This document shows positions 27,213 to 39,700 of a DNA stretch of 64,000 nt, piece after piece; the first letter of the stretch is position 1; every line of letters starts with the position of its first letter. Position numbers and translations under genes: made by a program. Origin of the DNA: Symmachiella macrocystis (GTDB taxonomy: Bacteria > Planctomycetota > Planctomycetia > Planctomycetales > Planctomycetaceae). Location: the NCBI RefSeq assembly GCF_007860075.1, contig NZ_SJPP01000002.1:1-64000 (forward strand), read 5' to 3'. The notes under the pieces were generated by a model that made no database searches, was not told where the DNA came from, and worked only from the letters and a program-made list of their open reading frames with translations.

Positions 27213-27700
27213 AGTGCCAATTACAACGACTCGCACAAAGTATGACACGGATCTGACCGACGAACAATGGTAATTGATTCAAAAACATCTGCCGACAGCT
27301 TGCAAATGCTGGCTGCCCCGAACCGTCTTTCGGCGAAAATCATCAACGCGATTCTGTAAAACAATCGCACTGGTTGAGCGTGGCGTTTGTTGCCACATGA
27401 TTTTTCCAAATGGCGGACCTTGCACATACTGTTTTTGTGACGGCGAAACAATGCAACATGGGAACGTATTCACGATACGTTGCGTAAACAATTCATTCTG
27501 CATAACTGCCGGTGAAAAGCACTTACCGACGGCTGCGGTCATCGATAGTCGAACGGTCAAGACGAGCGATGTCCGCGGTTTTTCTGCGGGGAAAAAGATT
27601 CCCGGCGGTAAACGACATATTGTGGTCGACACAGAAGGGATGGTGCTGGCGGTCGTTGTGCAAGCTACTGATGATCAGCACGGCGGTTGGTAAAGGGTAG
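27213..27700 (+). pseudogene. Decayed IS5-family transposase
   Basis: Plus-strand pieces match IS5-group transposases: PITTTRTKYDTDLTDEQW followed by a stop, then LIQKHLPTA, LVERGVCCHMIFPN, and in the C-terminal half KHLPTAAVIDSRTVKTSDV, GKKIPGGKRHIVVDTEGMVL and VVVQATDDQHGG. Several stops, frameshifts and deletions make it inactive. It is inserted between the giant toxin gene and its putative immunity gene, antisense to both. Confidence 0.75.
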
Positions 27701-27723
27701 GATTGGATTGTGAAAACTCGCTC

Positions 27724-30700
27724 TTATGGAATTATCATTACAGGTTTTGATCCTGGCGTAAGTCCCGCAGTAATAAGTTTCACCAATGTGCTGTATTGAG
27801 TTGGTGAAAGGTTAAGTGAATCTACAACCACCCTTTTTGTAAATGTGTTAGAGTTGACGTCTCTCAGGACAGATCGAGCTAACTTTTCCACCATTATATC
27901 GGTTACTGGAATCCGTTCACCCGTTTTTCCTTTTATCCCTAACGGTCCTTTTAGTTGAACGAAACCCTTGCGTGGATCTAAGATGTCAGCCCCTTCAACA
28001 AGTGAGCGAGTGACGCGGTATCCAACTACGTTTTCGTATCTAGCGGCCGCAAGGCCTTCCATATAATTTGGTGCCCCACCGTGCTCTGCATAATCGGGTG
28101 CGAGTTCAAGTTGACGCGCGCGCAAGTGGATTTTCGAGGCAATTCCCCCTTGCGTCTCTAGCAACTCCGCCGATATTCGTGCGTTGTGCGCATTTCCTAG
28201 TTGCTGCGTTTGCGTAATCACAGCTTTGCCAACGCTCAGAGTAAAGAACATTTTTCCAGTCACGCCTGTCACAATGCGAAATGTAGCTTGATAATTAGCT
28301 CCACGCTTAAAAGAATCATCTATTGAGCTTGCGGACAAATAACCGATTAATGCACTCATTCCTGAAAATGCGTAGGCCCACACAATAGCTTTTGTAGTAC
28401 CAGCGATTCCCCCTGCCGCTATCCAGCCTGGTAGAAGTGGTGCCGTTGCTATAAATGCACCAGCGGCAAGTCCCAAAGCGGCACCAGCTATTGCGCCGTC
28501 TATCATCCCATCAATAATTGATACATCTGGATTTGGGTCTAAAGCAGCATCAATCCCGCCAAGTACTGTTCCAGCCACTGCTCCTAAAACTGTTGTTGTG
28601 GTAAGCATTCCGCCAAGGGTAAATTCACGTCCGCTGGGATCGATTCCATTGATCGGATTCCCGTGCACGTACAAATACTTATGCAGCGACTGGGGATCCC
28701 TTAAATTGCCAGAGAACGGGTCGAGGCGATTAAACCGCCCGGAATTCGGATCATACCACCTCGCCCGCAGGTATTGCAGCCCCACGCGGCTGTCGAAGGC
28801 TTCGCCGCTGTAGAGTAGGGTTGTCAATGCCTGCGCTTCGTCAAAGCCGATGGCGAGTCCGTAGGCGGTGTAGGCGTAGTGCTGCACGAATGCGGCAGAA
28901 CTATCCAACACGGCGCGGGTGCTGCCGTGGCCGTCGTAGAGTAGCGTGAGCGGGCTACCGGCCTCGGTGCCGCCCGGCGTGAAGGTCGTTTGGTCGATCA
29001 CGTCGTGGCCCAGCGTGAAGACTTTGGCATCGGTCACAGTCGCCGTGCCGGCTTCGCGGACGATTTTCTCGATGACCTGGGCATACCCGGTCGGGTTCAT
29101 GTCGTCGACGAGGTAGGACGTCTCCTCGTGCTTCGTTACGACTAGATCGGTCGCCGGGTTTTGATCGTCGTCCTCTTCCACCTTGTACGTCGAACCGACA
29201 CGGATGCCTCTGCCGTCGTAGACGTAAGTCGTCGTCTCCTTCTTGACGATGTCGCTATTACTGTCGTAGGTGTCGATGACCACTTCGGACATGCGGCCCT
29301 GCAAGTCGTAGCTGTAATCGACCACGCTCAGTGTCTGCGTGCTATAAGTCTCCTCGACGGTTTTTGAGGTTTGCAACGTACCGGTGTAGCCGTAGGTCGT
29401 GGTCGTGTCATCGGTTTCGAGATTCACGCCGTCGTCGACGTCGCCGATGACTTTCCAGCTGGTCAGCAGACGGTCGTTGTCGTCGTATTCATAGGTCAAC
29501 GTCTTATCAACGACCCCGTCGATGACTTTGGAAAGGCGGTTGCCGACGAGGTCGTAGGTAAACGTCGTCGTGTAATCCAGACTGTTGTTGTGGCTGTCGT
29601 AGTCTTCTTCGACCAAGCGGCCGAGGTTGTCGTAGGTCCAGGCGATGTCGGTGGTGTAAGCCGTGCTGCTCTCCCAGTAGGTCTCGGTGACAGCGGTGCG
29701 GCGGCCGTCGGCGCGGACGGTGTAATCGTACTCGGCCAGTTTGTCGTTGTCGGCCAGGTTCTGCGGCGTTTCATCGGGCGAGTAATGCGTCATCACGTCC
29801 AGCCGATTGAGCGCGTCGTACTCGTACGTGGTGATCATGCCGTTGGCATAATCGACGCGGGACAGGTTGCCGACCAGGTCGTAGCTGTAGGTCGTCACCT
29901 CCGCCGTGGTCAGGTCGACGCCGTTGCGGCGGACGGTGCTGACGGTTTTTAAGCGGCCCAGCGCATCGTAGCTGTAGGTCCAATCGTGCGTCGGGTCGGC
30001 CGGGTTACCAATCGATTTGCGGACCTGCCGGCCGTAGTTGTCGTATTCATAATTCAGCACACCCTCAGGCGTGTCGATTTGTGACAGGCGGTCGAATTCA
30101 TCGTAGGTGTAATCCGTGTCGCCGCGTTCATCGGTGATTTGCTCGCGCTGGTCGAGGCTGTTGTAGGTATACTCGACTGTCTCATCAGCGGGATCGGTCT
30201 CCGGATCGCTGCCCGGCGCGAAGTACTGCAATTCGTCGAGGAATCCCAGGTCGCTGTAGACCGACTCGGTGATGTTCCCCTCAAAATCGGTATGCTGAAT
30301 CAGCCGCAGCGTCTCTTCGTCGTACTCGAAGGACTCGGTTTGGCCCATCGGCAATTCGCGGGTGAGCTGGTGACCGAAATCGTCGTAGGTGAACAGCGTC
30401 TCGCGGTAATCGTCGCCGTTCCCGCTGTTACCGTCGTGGTCGTAGGTCTTCGTGCCGTTAATCCAAACCACGTTGTCGCGGATGGCGGTGCGGTTGCCCT
30501 GTTCATCGTAGAAGTATTCATAACCGGGCCGCACAGTCACCTGCGTGTCGGGATGTGTAACGGCCGGCAGGATCACGGCGGTCAACCGGCCCTGGTCGTC
30601 ATATTCGTAGTTTTTGGTGTTGCCCAATGCATCGGTTTCGCTCAAGACCCGGCCGAAATCGTCGTAGGTCGAGGTGATGTAGCTGTCGTCGTCGAACGTG

Positions 30701-33700
30701 GTTTTGATCACGTTGCCGTATTCGTCGTAGTCGTAGCTGGTCTCGCGTCCCAGGGCATCGCGAACCAGGACTTGGCGGCCGAACTGGTCGTATTCGTATT
30801 CGGTGCGGGCGGTGACGTTGTCGGCGGTGACTTCCATGGCGGTCTGTTGGCCGTAGTAGTCGTATTCGTACTCGGAGACGACTCCGGCACTGGTTTCGGT
30901 TTTGACTAGGCGGCCAACGGTGCCGTCGTAGGTGTTGGTCCGCGTATTGCCGAAGCGGTCAGTGGTGGTGGCGACGCGGCCGAAGCTGTCGTAGGTCGTT
31001 TCGGAAAAGGTGCTGTCGTGATAAACGGTGCGTTTCACGCGGCCGTATTCGTCGTAGAAGGTAGCGGTTTCGCGTCCATAGGAGTCTTCGACCCATTCCT
31101 GACGGCCAAATTCGTCGTAGGCGTAGTTGGTTTCGCGGGAGGAACTGCCGATGGTCTGGGTGATTTTCTTGGTGCGACCGAAATCATCGTATTCGTAAGT
31201 CGTCGTCGACCCGCTGCTGCTGGTGCTGCTGAGCAGCCAACCGCTGACAGCATCGTAGGTGCTACTGCTGCTGGAAAGTTCGTCCCCTTTGCTGGTATAG
31301 GCCGAGGTGAAGTCGCCGTTATTGTCGGTGATCGTAATCACAAGGTCTTTATGGCGCCGTGTTTCGATTACCCGGTCGAGGGCATCGTAGATGTAGTACG
31401 TGCCGTTGGTGTCATCAGCCGGCAAGTGGCGGTCGGTTGTGTAGACTGCCCGCCCTTTTGCGTCGTAGACCGTCCGGGTAATCGTGCCGTCGCTGTAGGT
31501 CGTCTGGATATTCTGACCGCGGGGGTCGTAGAGCATCGTGGTGGTTTGGTCGTCGGTTTCGGCCGAGATGTTGTCGTCTTGACCGATGATGCGGGTGGTG
31601 GCGATCACTTGGCCGGCAGCGTCGTAGGTGGTGGTGGACGTGTGGCCGTAGGCGTCGGTGTGGCTGATGAGGCGGTTGTTATCGTCGTAGCTGCTGCTGG
31701 TGGTGAGGGTGACGGTATTTTCGGCATCATTGGGGTCTTGCCAGAGTCGGCTGGTGCCGATTTGGTTGCCGTAGTCGTCGTAGGTGAAGCGGTTGGTCTG
31801 ATAGTTGCCATCGCCGGCGTTGGCGGGGGTGGACCATTGGTCCCAGTTGGTGGTGGAGATTAGGTTGCCTTCTTCGTCGTATTCGAAGGAGACGGCTGTG
31901 TTGTGTGAGGGACCGTGGTAGTCGTCGGTTTTCCAGGGGGAGACGATGTAGCGAACTTGTCCGTTGTCGGCTGCATTGGTGCCGACGCCGTAGTAGAGCA
32001 GTTGGGTTCGGTTTTCGAGGGCGTCGATGAGGTAGAGCGGGCGGCCATATTCGTCGACGACGGTTTGGGTGGTGTTGCCGAGCGGATCGGTGACGGTCAG
32101 CGGCGTGCCGGTTTCGTGGTTGTTGTAGGTTGTCTCCAGGTTGTCGGGGGTGATGACGGAAGCGACGAAGCCGTTGGTGTCATAGGTGTAGGTGGTCAGC
32201 AGGTCGTTGGTTTCGCTGCTGACGGTGTCCTCCAGACCGATGACCATGATCTCGGTGAGCAGGTTGTCATCGTCGTCGAAGGTCCGTTTGGTGATGCCGC
32301 CGAGCGGATCTTCCTCGCGGGTGATATTGCCACGGGAATCGAAGGTGACGGTGCTGGTGTTATCCAGTTGATCGGTGATCGTCTGGGTTTTATTGCCGCT
32401 GTCGTAGGTGTAGCTGATGGTTTGGCCATCGGCATCGGTGACGGTGTCGACGCGGCCCTGTTCATCGTAAGTGGTCGTGGCAGCACTGCGTCCGAGCGGG
32501 TCAATGATTTCGTCGAGGTAATGCTCGGGATCGTTGGGGCCATCGAGATAGGTGAACTGCGTGGTGGCATCGGTGCGGTCGGTGACGGCGATTAAGTTGC
32601 CGGTCTCTTGGTCATAGTCGTACCTCAAGAAATTCCCGACGTGGTCGGTGATCTTGGTAATGCGGCCCGCGTAGTCGCGCGTGAAATCGACACCGCGACC
32701 ATTGGAGCTTTCGATACCATCGCCGGTGAAGTAGAGCGCGTTGCCGTAGCGGTCGTGAATGCTGGCCAGTTCGCCGGTCGTGGCATTGATCGTCAATTCC
32801 ACGCCGGTCCGCAAGCGGAGGACATAGGCGTTGCCGAATTCCTCCAGCGCGGGATTGTAGGCAAGTCCCTGCTTGCTGTGGTCGACCCACTCATCGCCAG
32901 CCTGCTGGAGGTGGACGTCGGCTTCATTGACGAACAGTTCGCTATCGACACCAGCATCGGCGACAAATTTGGGTTTGTAGTCATAGGCAATGATGCCGTA
33001 GGAAAAGGCGGGTTCGGTGTAAAAAGTGAAGCCCTCAGTACTGCCGTCGGGAAGCGTAATGACGACGCGGTCGCCGTTTTTGAAGGGGGTGTACGGTCCG
33101 TGATTGGAAAGCCCTGAGTCGGCGTGTTCGACGTTGACGGACGTGTTGGCGATGTCGAGGCTCCAGCCGTAGCCGAAGTCGCCCTGTTCACCAGCGTCCA
33201 GCGTGCTGTAGCTGCGGGTGATGGTGATCGGGAAGCCCGGGGCGGGGACTTGCATGTCGAGGAACGAAATCGAGAAGGCGCCCAGTTTCAAATTGCCTTC
33301 CACGGTGACCAGTTTGTTGTCGGTCGCGGTATTGCCACCGGCATCAACAGCGGTCAGCGTCAACCGGTACAAGCCATTGGCAACGGCGGTGGTGTCGAAA
33401 TTGCCAAGCAGGGCAGGCGTGGTGATTTCGTTCCCACCTGTGGCGAGCGTAAATTCACGACCGGAATCAATTGCCGTGGCAATCAGCGTCCAGTAGACAA
33501 GGTTGTCATCCAGATCGTCGACGGTGCCCAGGATATCGGTTGGCTCGGTCAGTTCCTCACCACCGGTGATCGAAGTAATAGTGACCATCGGAGCGGTGAC
33601 ATCACCGGGATCGATGACCGTGAGGTTGTCGACAACGACCGTTTCGTTATCGACAGTGTCGGTGGCGGTGACCGTCACGACCAACGGATCAAGAGACACG

Positions 33701-36700
33701 ACGTCGTACACCGCGTTCCCATTGGCATCGACCGCCACGTCCACGCCGTTGATGTCGAGCGTGATTTCGTCGACTCCGACGTCGTCGACGGCTTGGATGT
33801 AAATCGACAGCGGAGTACCCAACCGGGCGGGATCGTGTGAGTAGGTGACGTCCACCACTGGCGGTGTATCGTCAGCAGCAACCGTCACATCAAACGTGTC
33901 GGTACTGTACAGTCCGAACTCATCGGTGACAGTGACCGTGATGTTCGTATGCGCGCCAATATCGCCGATGGCCGTCTGCCATTCAATACGGCCCGTGTCC
34001 GCATCGATCGTCATTCCGGTTGGCTCACCGGAGATCGAATACGTCAGCGCATCCCCGTCCGCATCGGAGGCCAAGACGTCGTACTGATACCCATTTCCGG
34101 CGGTGACGGTCGCGTCGGGGATCGTGGTGATCGTTGGGGCCGTGTTGTCTCGGATTGAGATTCCCAAGTATTGGGTGTCAGTGTCGTTGCCGTCGGAGAC
34201 AATCACCTCGAAGGTATTCAAGCCGGTCTGCCCCGAACCCGGTGTCCAGGAGAGCAGGCCGCTGCTGGAGTTGATCGACATCCCAGTCGGTGGGGTGCCG
34301 CCCAGCGAGTAAGTCAGGGTGTCGTCTTCCGGATCGGTGGCGGTGACCTGATAGCTGTAAGCCGTGCCGACCATGCCGGTTAATACAGCTGTGGAGGTGA
34401 TCTGCGGCGGCAGATTGGCGGCGGGTGCGAAGATTGTCAGGTCGTAATCTTGATGGACCGCGTAGCCCGAGGTATCGGCGACGGTCACGATCACGTCGAA
34501 CATCCCCACGCCGGTGGGGGTCCAGGAAAGGACTCCCGTGTCCGGGTCAATCGTCATGCCCGTCGGTCCGTCGCTCAGTGAAAAGGTCAGCGTCTCGTCT
34601 TCAGGATCGGTGGCTGTGACGTTGTACGTGTAGTCCTCGTCTGAATGCCCGGAGGCGGGGGGTGTTGACGTGAACTGCGGTGGGAGATTGTTATCCACTA
34701 CAGCGACATGGATTTCCTGCATAGACCAGGCACCATGCGGATCGCTGACGAGAATCCAGACCGACACAGTGCCGATTTGACTCGCATCAGGCGTCCATAG
34801 CAATTCGCCGGTCGTGGGGTTGATCTCCATGTTGGCGACATCGGTTTCCAGCGACCACAGTAGCGTGTCGCCGTCGGGATCGGTGGCGGTCGCCTGATAG
34901 GTGTACTGTTCGTCGACGATCGCCAGACCGCCGGCCGTGGAAGTGATGAGTGGTCCGCCATTTTGGTTCGAATCGCCATTATGGTTCGAACCGCCACCGC
35001 TCGTCGGAGGAGCAATGATTTCGAGGTCGAAGGTTTCGCTCGCCGAGAGGCCGTAGGGATCGGTGACGGTGACGGTGATGTCGGCGTACGTGCCGATGTC
35101 ATCGATGGTTGTGAGCCATTCGATGTAGCCGGAGACGGGGTTAATCATCATCCCGGCAGGTTCGCCAGATAATTCGTACGTCAATGCATCGCCGTCTGTA
35201 TCGCTACCATAGGCCGTGAATTGATACTTTTCACCAGCTGCGCGGGTCAGGTCGGGGATTGGCGCAATCGTGGGTGCAGCATTGTCGCGGACGAATAGGT
35301 CAAAGTTCTGGCCGATGCCGAGGCTCCCGTCGGAGGCAATCACTTCCACGGAATGAATCCCGGCCTGTCCCCCACTAGGCGTCCAAGTGAGGAGTCCCGT
35401 GTCGGTGTCGATGGACATTCCGCTCGGCGGCGTGCCTCCCAGAGAATACTCCAGCGTATCGTCGTCTGGGTCGGTGGCAGTAACTTGATAGGTATATTCG
35501 CTGCCGACCAGCGCGATCCAATCCGGCGTGGAAGTGATTTCCGGTCGCCCATTGGTGGCAGCAGCGGTGATCACCAATTGATACGTCTGTTCGGCCGCCA
35601 AGCCGGAGGGATCGGTGGCGGTGACAGTCACGTCTGAGGTCCCCGTTGCTCCCGGTGTCCAGGAGATCACACCGGTGCCCGGATCGATGGTCATCCCGGT
35701 CGGCGCCTCGAGCAGCGCGTACGTCAGGGGATCGCCGTCGGGATCTATCGCGTTGGCGGCATAACTATAGTTGTCCCCCACACGGCCGGAGGTGATCGGA
35801 TCCGTCGTAAACAGCGGCATCTGATTCGTTCCGACGACAGAAATCACAAACGTTTGCCGCGACCAGGCACCAAACGGATCTCTCGCGCGGACCATAACTT
35901 CCGTGTCGCCGATTTGATCTTCATCGGGAGTCCAGAACAACTGGCCGGTGTCTCGGTCGAGATGCATGTTGCGGACTGAGGTATCCAGCAACCATTCCAG
36001 TGGATCGTTGTCGGGATCTGTGGCGGTCGCTTGGTAGGAGTACAAGTTGCCGACGATCACGGTCTCGCCAGGAGTGGACGTAATGAAAGGCTGCGAGTTG
36101 ATGGCCGGCCCGCCGCCATCACCGCTGTTACCGTCCCCACCATCGTCCGCTGTCGGCGGGACAACGTCCAGGTCGAACATGTGCGTATCGTACAGACCAA
36201 ACGGATCGGTGACGGCAACGGTGATATTCGGATGCAAGTTGATATCATCCAGAGTTGTCTGCCAACGAATGCGGCCTGTGCCAGCGTCGATTGTCATGTT
36301 GCTCGGCGCGCCGAGCAGTGAATAGGTCAATGTGTCGCCATCAGTATCGGTCGCTGAGACGTCAAACTCGTACAACTGCCCGGCGGTCAGCGTTCCATCG
36401 GGGATGGCCGTGAGCACCGGTGCAGCGTTGTCGCGGACGGAAATCTCAAAGGTTTGATCGTCAGAGTCGGTGCCGTCGGAAACGATGACTTGCACCGAGT
36501 GCACGCCGGTCTGTCCTGTACCGGGAGTCCAGGTGAGCAGCCCTGTGTCGGGGTCAATCGACATACCGATCGGCGGCGTGCCCCCCAGCGAATAGTCCAG
36601 CTCGTCTTCATCCGGGTCGGTGGCGATGACCTGATAGCTGTACGCGGTGCCCACCATTCCGGTCTGTTCGGGATTCGAATTGATTTGCGGCGGTAGGTTC

Positions 36701-39700
36701 GAGGCCGGTGCATAGATCGTCAGGTCGTAAGTCTGATAGGCGTACCAACCAGACGGATCGGTGGCGGTGACGGTGACGCTGTAGCTGCCCTCTGAGGAAG
36801 GAGTCCAGGAGATGACACCCGTGTTGGGATTGATCGACATCCCGGTTGGCGGATTATCCAATGCAAAAACGAGCGTGTCCTCGTCCGGATCGGTCGCTTC
36901 AACGTTATAAGTGTAAGCCTCACCCGAACGGCCGGATTGGGGAGGATCGGATGTGATTTCCGGCGGGTGGTTGGAATCGGACACTGATATCACAAACGAC
37001 TGCGTCGCCAAGCCGCCGAACGGATCGATCACACGGATCGTCACTTCCGTGTTACCGATATGACTCGCATCGGGCAGCCATAGCAATTCACCGGTCGCCG
37101 GATCGATCTCCATATTCGCCACGTCGCTGTCCAGCGACCACAGCAATTGGTCACCGTCGACATCGGTGGCGGTCGCCTGGTAACGGTATAACCGGTCCAC
37201 GATCCACACCTTATCCGGCGTCGACGTGATCTCCGGCGAATGATTGAGCGATGTTCCATCATCGCCGATCAGTGGTGCCACGACGTGCAGGTCGAAGGTC
37301 TGCTCATCATAGAGGCCCCGGGCATCGGTCGCACGGACCGTGTATTGATGTGGTGCGGAGACGGCATTGACGTCCTCTAGTCCCGGCAACCACTGCACCA
37401 TTCCGGTTGCCGCGTTGATTGTCATCGTGCTCGGGCCATCGATCAACGAATACGTAATCACTTCCCCTTCGGGGTCGCTGGCTGTGATCCGTGTCAGGAA
37501 AGTCTGATCGGCGATAGTTTGCGTGCGGGGTGTAGAAAGGATCGTGGGGGCGGTGTTTGACCCGGTATCGATCACCGGCAATAAGAACATCTGCTGATAG
37601 CCGTGCCCGGCCAGGTCATACACCGTTACTACAAATAATTTGATACCCGTTGCAGTGGGAGTCCAACTGAGCAGACCATCGGACGCACCGATTGTGGCGC
37701 CGTCCGGCCCATAAGTCAGTTCATACTCCAACACATCGTTCGGCAAATCGGGGTCACTGGCTGTGAGTTGGTAGGTCCATTCGGTACCAACCGTCGCGGA
37801 GAGATTCGGAGAGGACGTAATAATAGGTAGCCCTGATTGCAGATCGACGATAAATTTTTGCAGAGCAATGCCCCCACGACCATCGGTGACACGCACGGCC
37901 ACATGATGCTGGCCGGCAATCGTATCATCGAGATCGCTAAAACTGGGGACCCACGAGATCAGTCCGGTTACCGGATCAATCGCCATGCCCTCAGGGGCTA
38001 AGGCCAACTCGTAAAGGAGCGGATCAAGGTCCGCGTCGGTTGCCTGGACGTCGTAGGTGTATTGGATACCGAGCATTGCCGATGTGACGGGCGTGGAAAC
38101 GATGACAGGGTGAGCGTTGTCCAGAGTTTCAACAATCGTGGGAACGACCACCGTGATCGAGACGGTGGTTGAATCTATCCCACCTCGACCGTCGGCAGCG
38201 CGGATTACAATGTCATACTCGCCCGCCTGGAGGACATCGGGCGTCCAACTCACCACTCCGGTCAGCGGATCGATCGTCATTCCGGCTGGTTTGGCGTTGG
38301 CCGATCCCGGAATATCCAGAATCTGATACTGCAATGCATCGCCGTCGACGTCGCTCGCCACCGCCATGAACTCAAACGGACGTCCGGATTGAATCGTGAA
38401 TGGTCCGGCTGATGCAAGTACCGGCGCAGTGTTACCACTGGTCGTATCGCCTACGGTGACGGTCCAGGTCTGTAGATCGCTGCCGCCTCGCCCATCCTCG
38501 ACGAGCGCCGTGAATTCATATTCACCCGTCACTGTCGGCGCCCAGCGCAATAGCCCGGTCTCGTTATCGAACGTCGCGCCATGCGTCTCGCCCACGAGCG
38601 TGTAGGTCAGCTCATCGTTGTCGGGATCGATGGCATCGACGTCGTAGAAGTAATCCACCCAGATTTCGGTGGGAATCGTCCCCACGACCACCCCGGGATT
38701 GTTTTCCCGGACGAACTGCAGATCGAACGCGTGGGGATTGCCGTCACCGGTAATTCGGACGTCAAAATCGAACGACGTCCCGTTGTAGGTTTTAGTGAGG
38801 ATTTCGAATTGAACATTCGGATCGGAAGCAGTTAACGTGACATCCAAATCCTCACTCACATCGCCGCGAATCACATCGGCCAGCGCCGCAATGAAGGAAT
38901 TGACTTCATCTGGTACGCCCCATTCCAACGTCAACCCATCCCAGACGGTGCCGTCTGCATCAAAGGTGAGGTCAATGTATTCTGTCTCGATCGCCCAAGA
39001 CGTCGAGAAGTTGGGAGCGGTACCGCTCGTGACCGTGTAGTCGCCACCGGTTCCGATCCAGTACATATTGTCGGCAGCGGTGTCACCGTCGACACCGAGC
39101 GCGTAAGTGCCGCTGCCAGGGACTTGGTTCAGTGTCACGTCGAGCAACGAGTGCAATGAAGCATCGTGCTCATCGAGTTCGTCCAAAATCGTGTTGTAAG
39201 TCAGGTTCGAATCAGGGGAATCGCGATCTTCATCGGTGATCAACACCAATTGTCGTGAAACATGATCACGGAAATTCAGGCCGTTGAGCGCTGTATGAAT
39301 TGCCTCGTATCCGTCTTCAACCGCACCTTCCGTCTTCAGTCTTGCGGTCATCTCATCGACATCGTCCGCATCCGCCCAGGCGTCCAGCCGCAACACCATC
39401 TTCTGGCCAGCCGTCCCGTTGAAACGATAGAGGCGATCTTCATTCGTGGTAGTAAACACTGCCGACGTTTCATCGCTCAACACCAACTGCGACTGCGTCG
39501 CTTTATCCAACACGCGGAAGCTGTAAGCCCCGGTTCCCCCCGCTGCATCGCCGACCAAGAGCGTATATGTCCCAGTCGTGGCCAACGTGACCAGCGGGAA
39601 CTTCGTGTAGTCCGACTCTTCACTGCGCGATTCGGTCAGCAACAAATTCCCGTCAGCGTCACGCAGCCAAAGCGTCATGTCGGTGGTGGCGCCACTGAGC

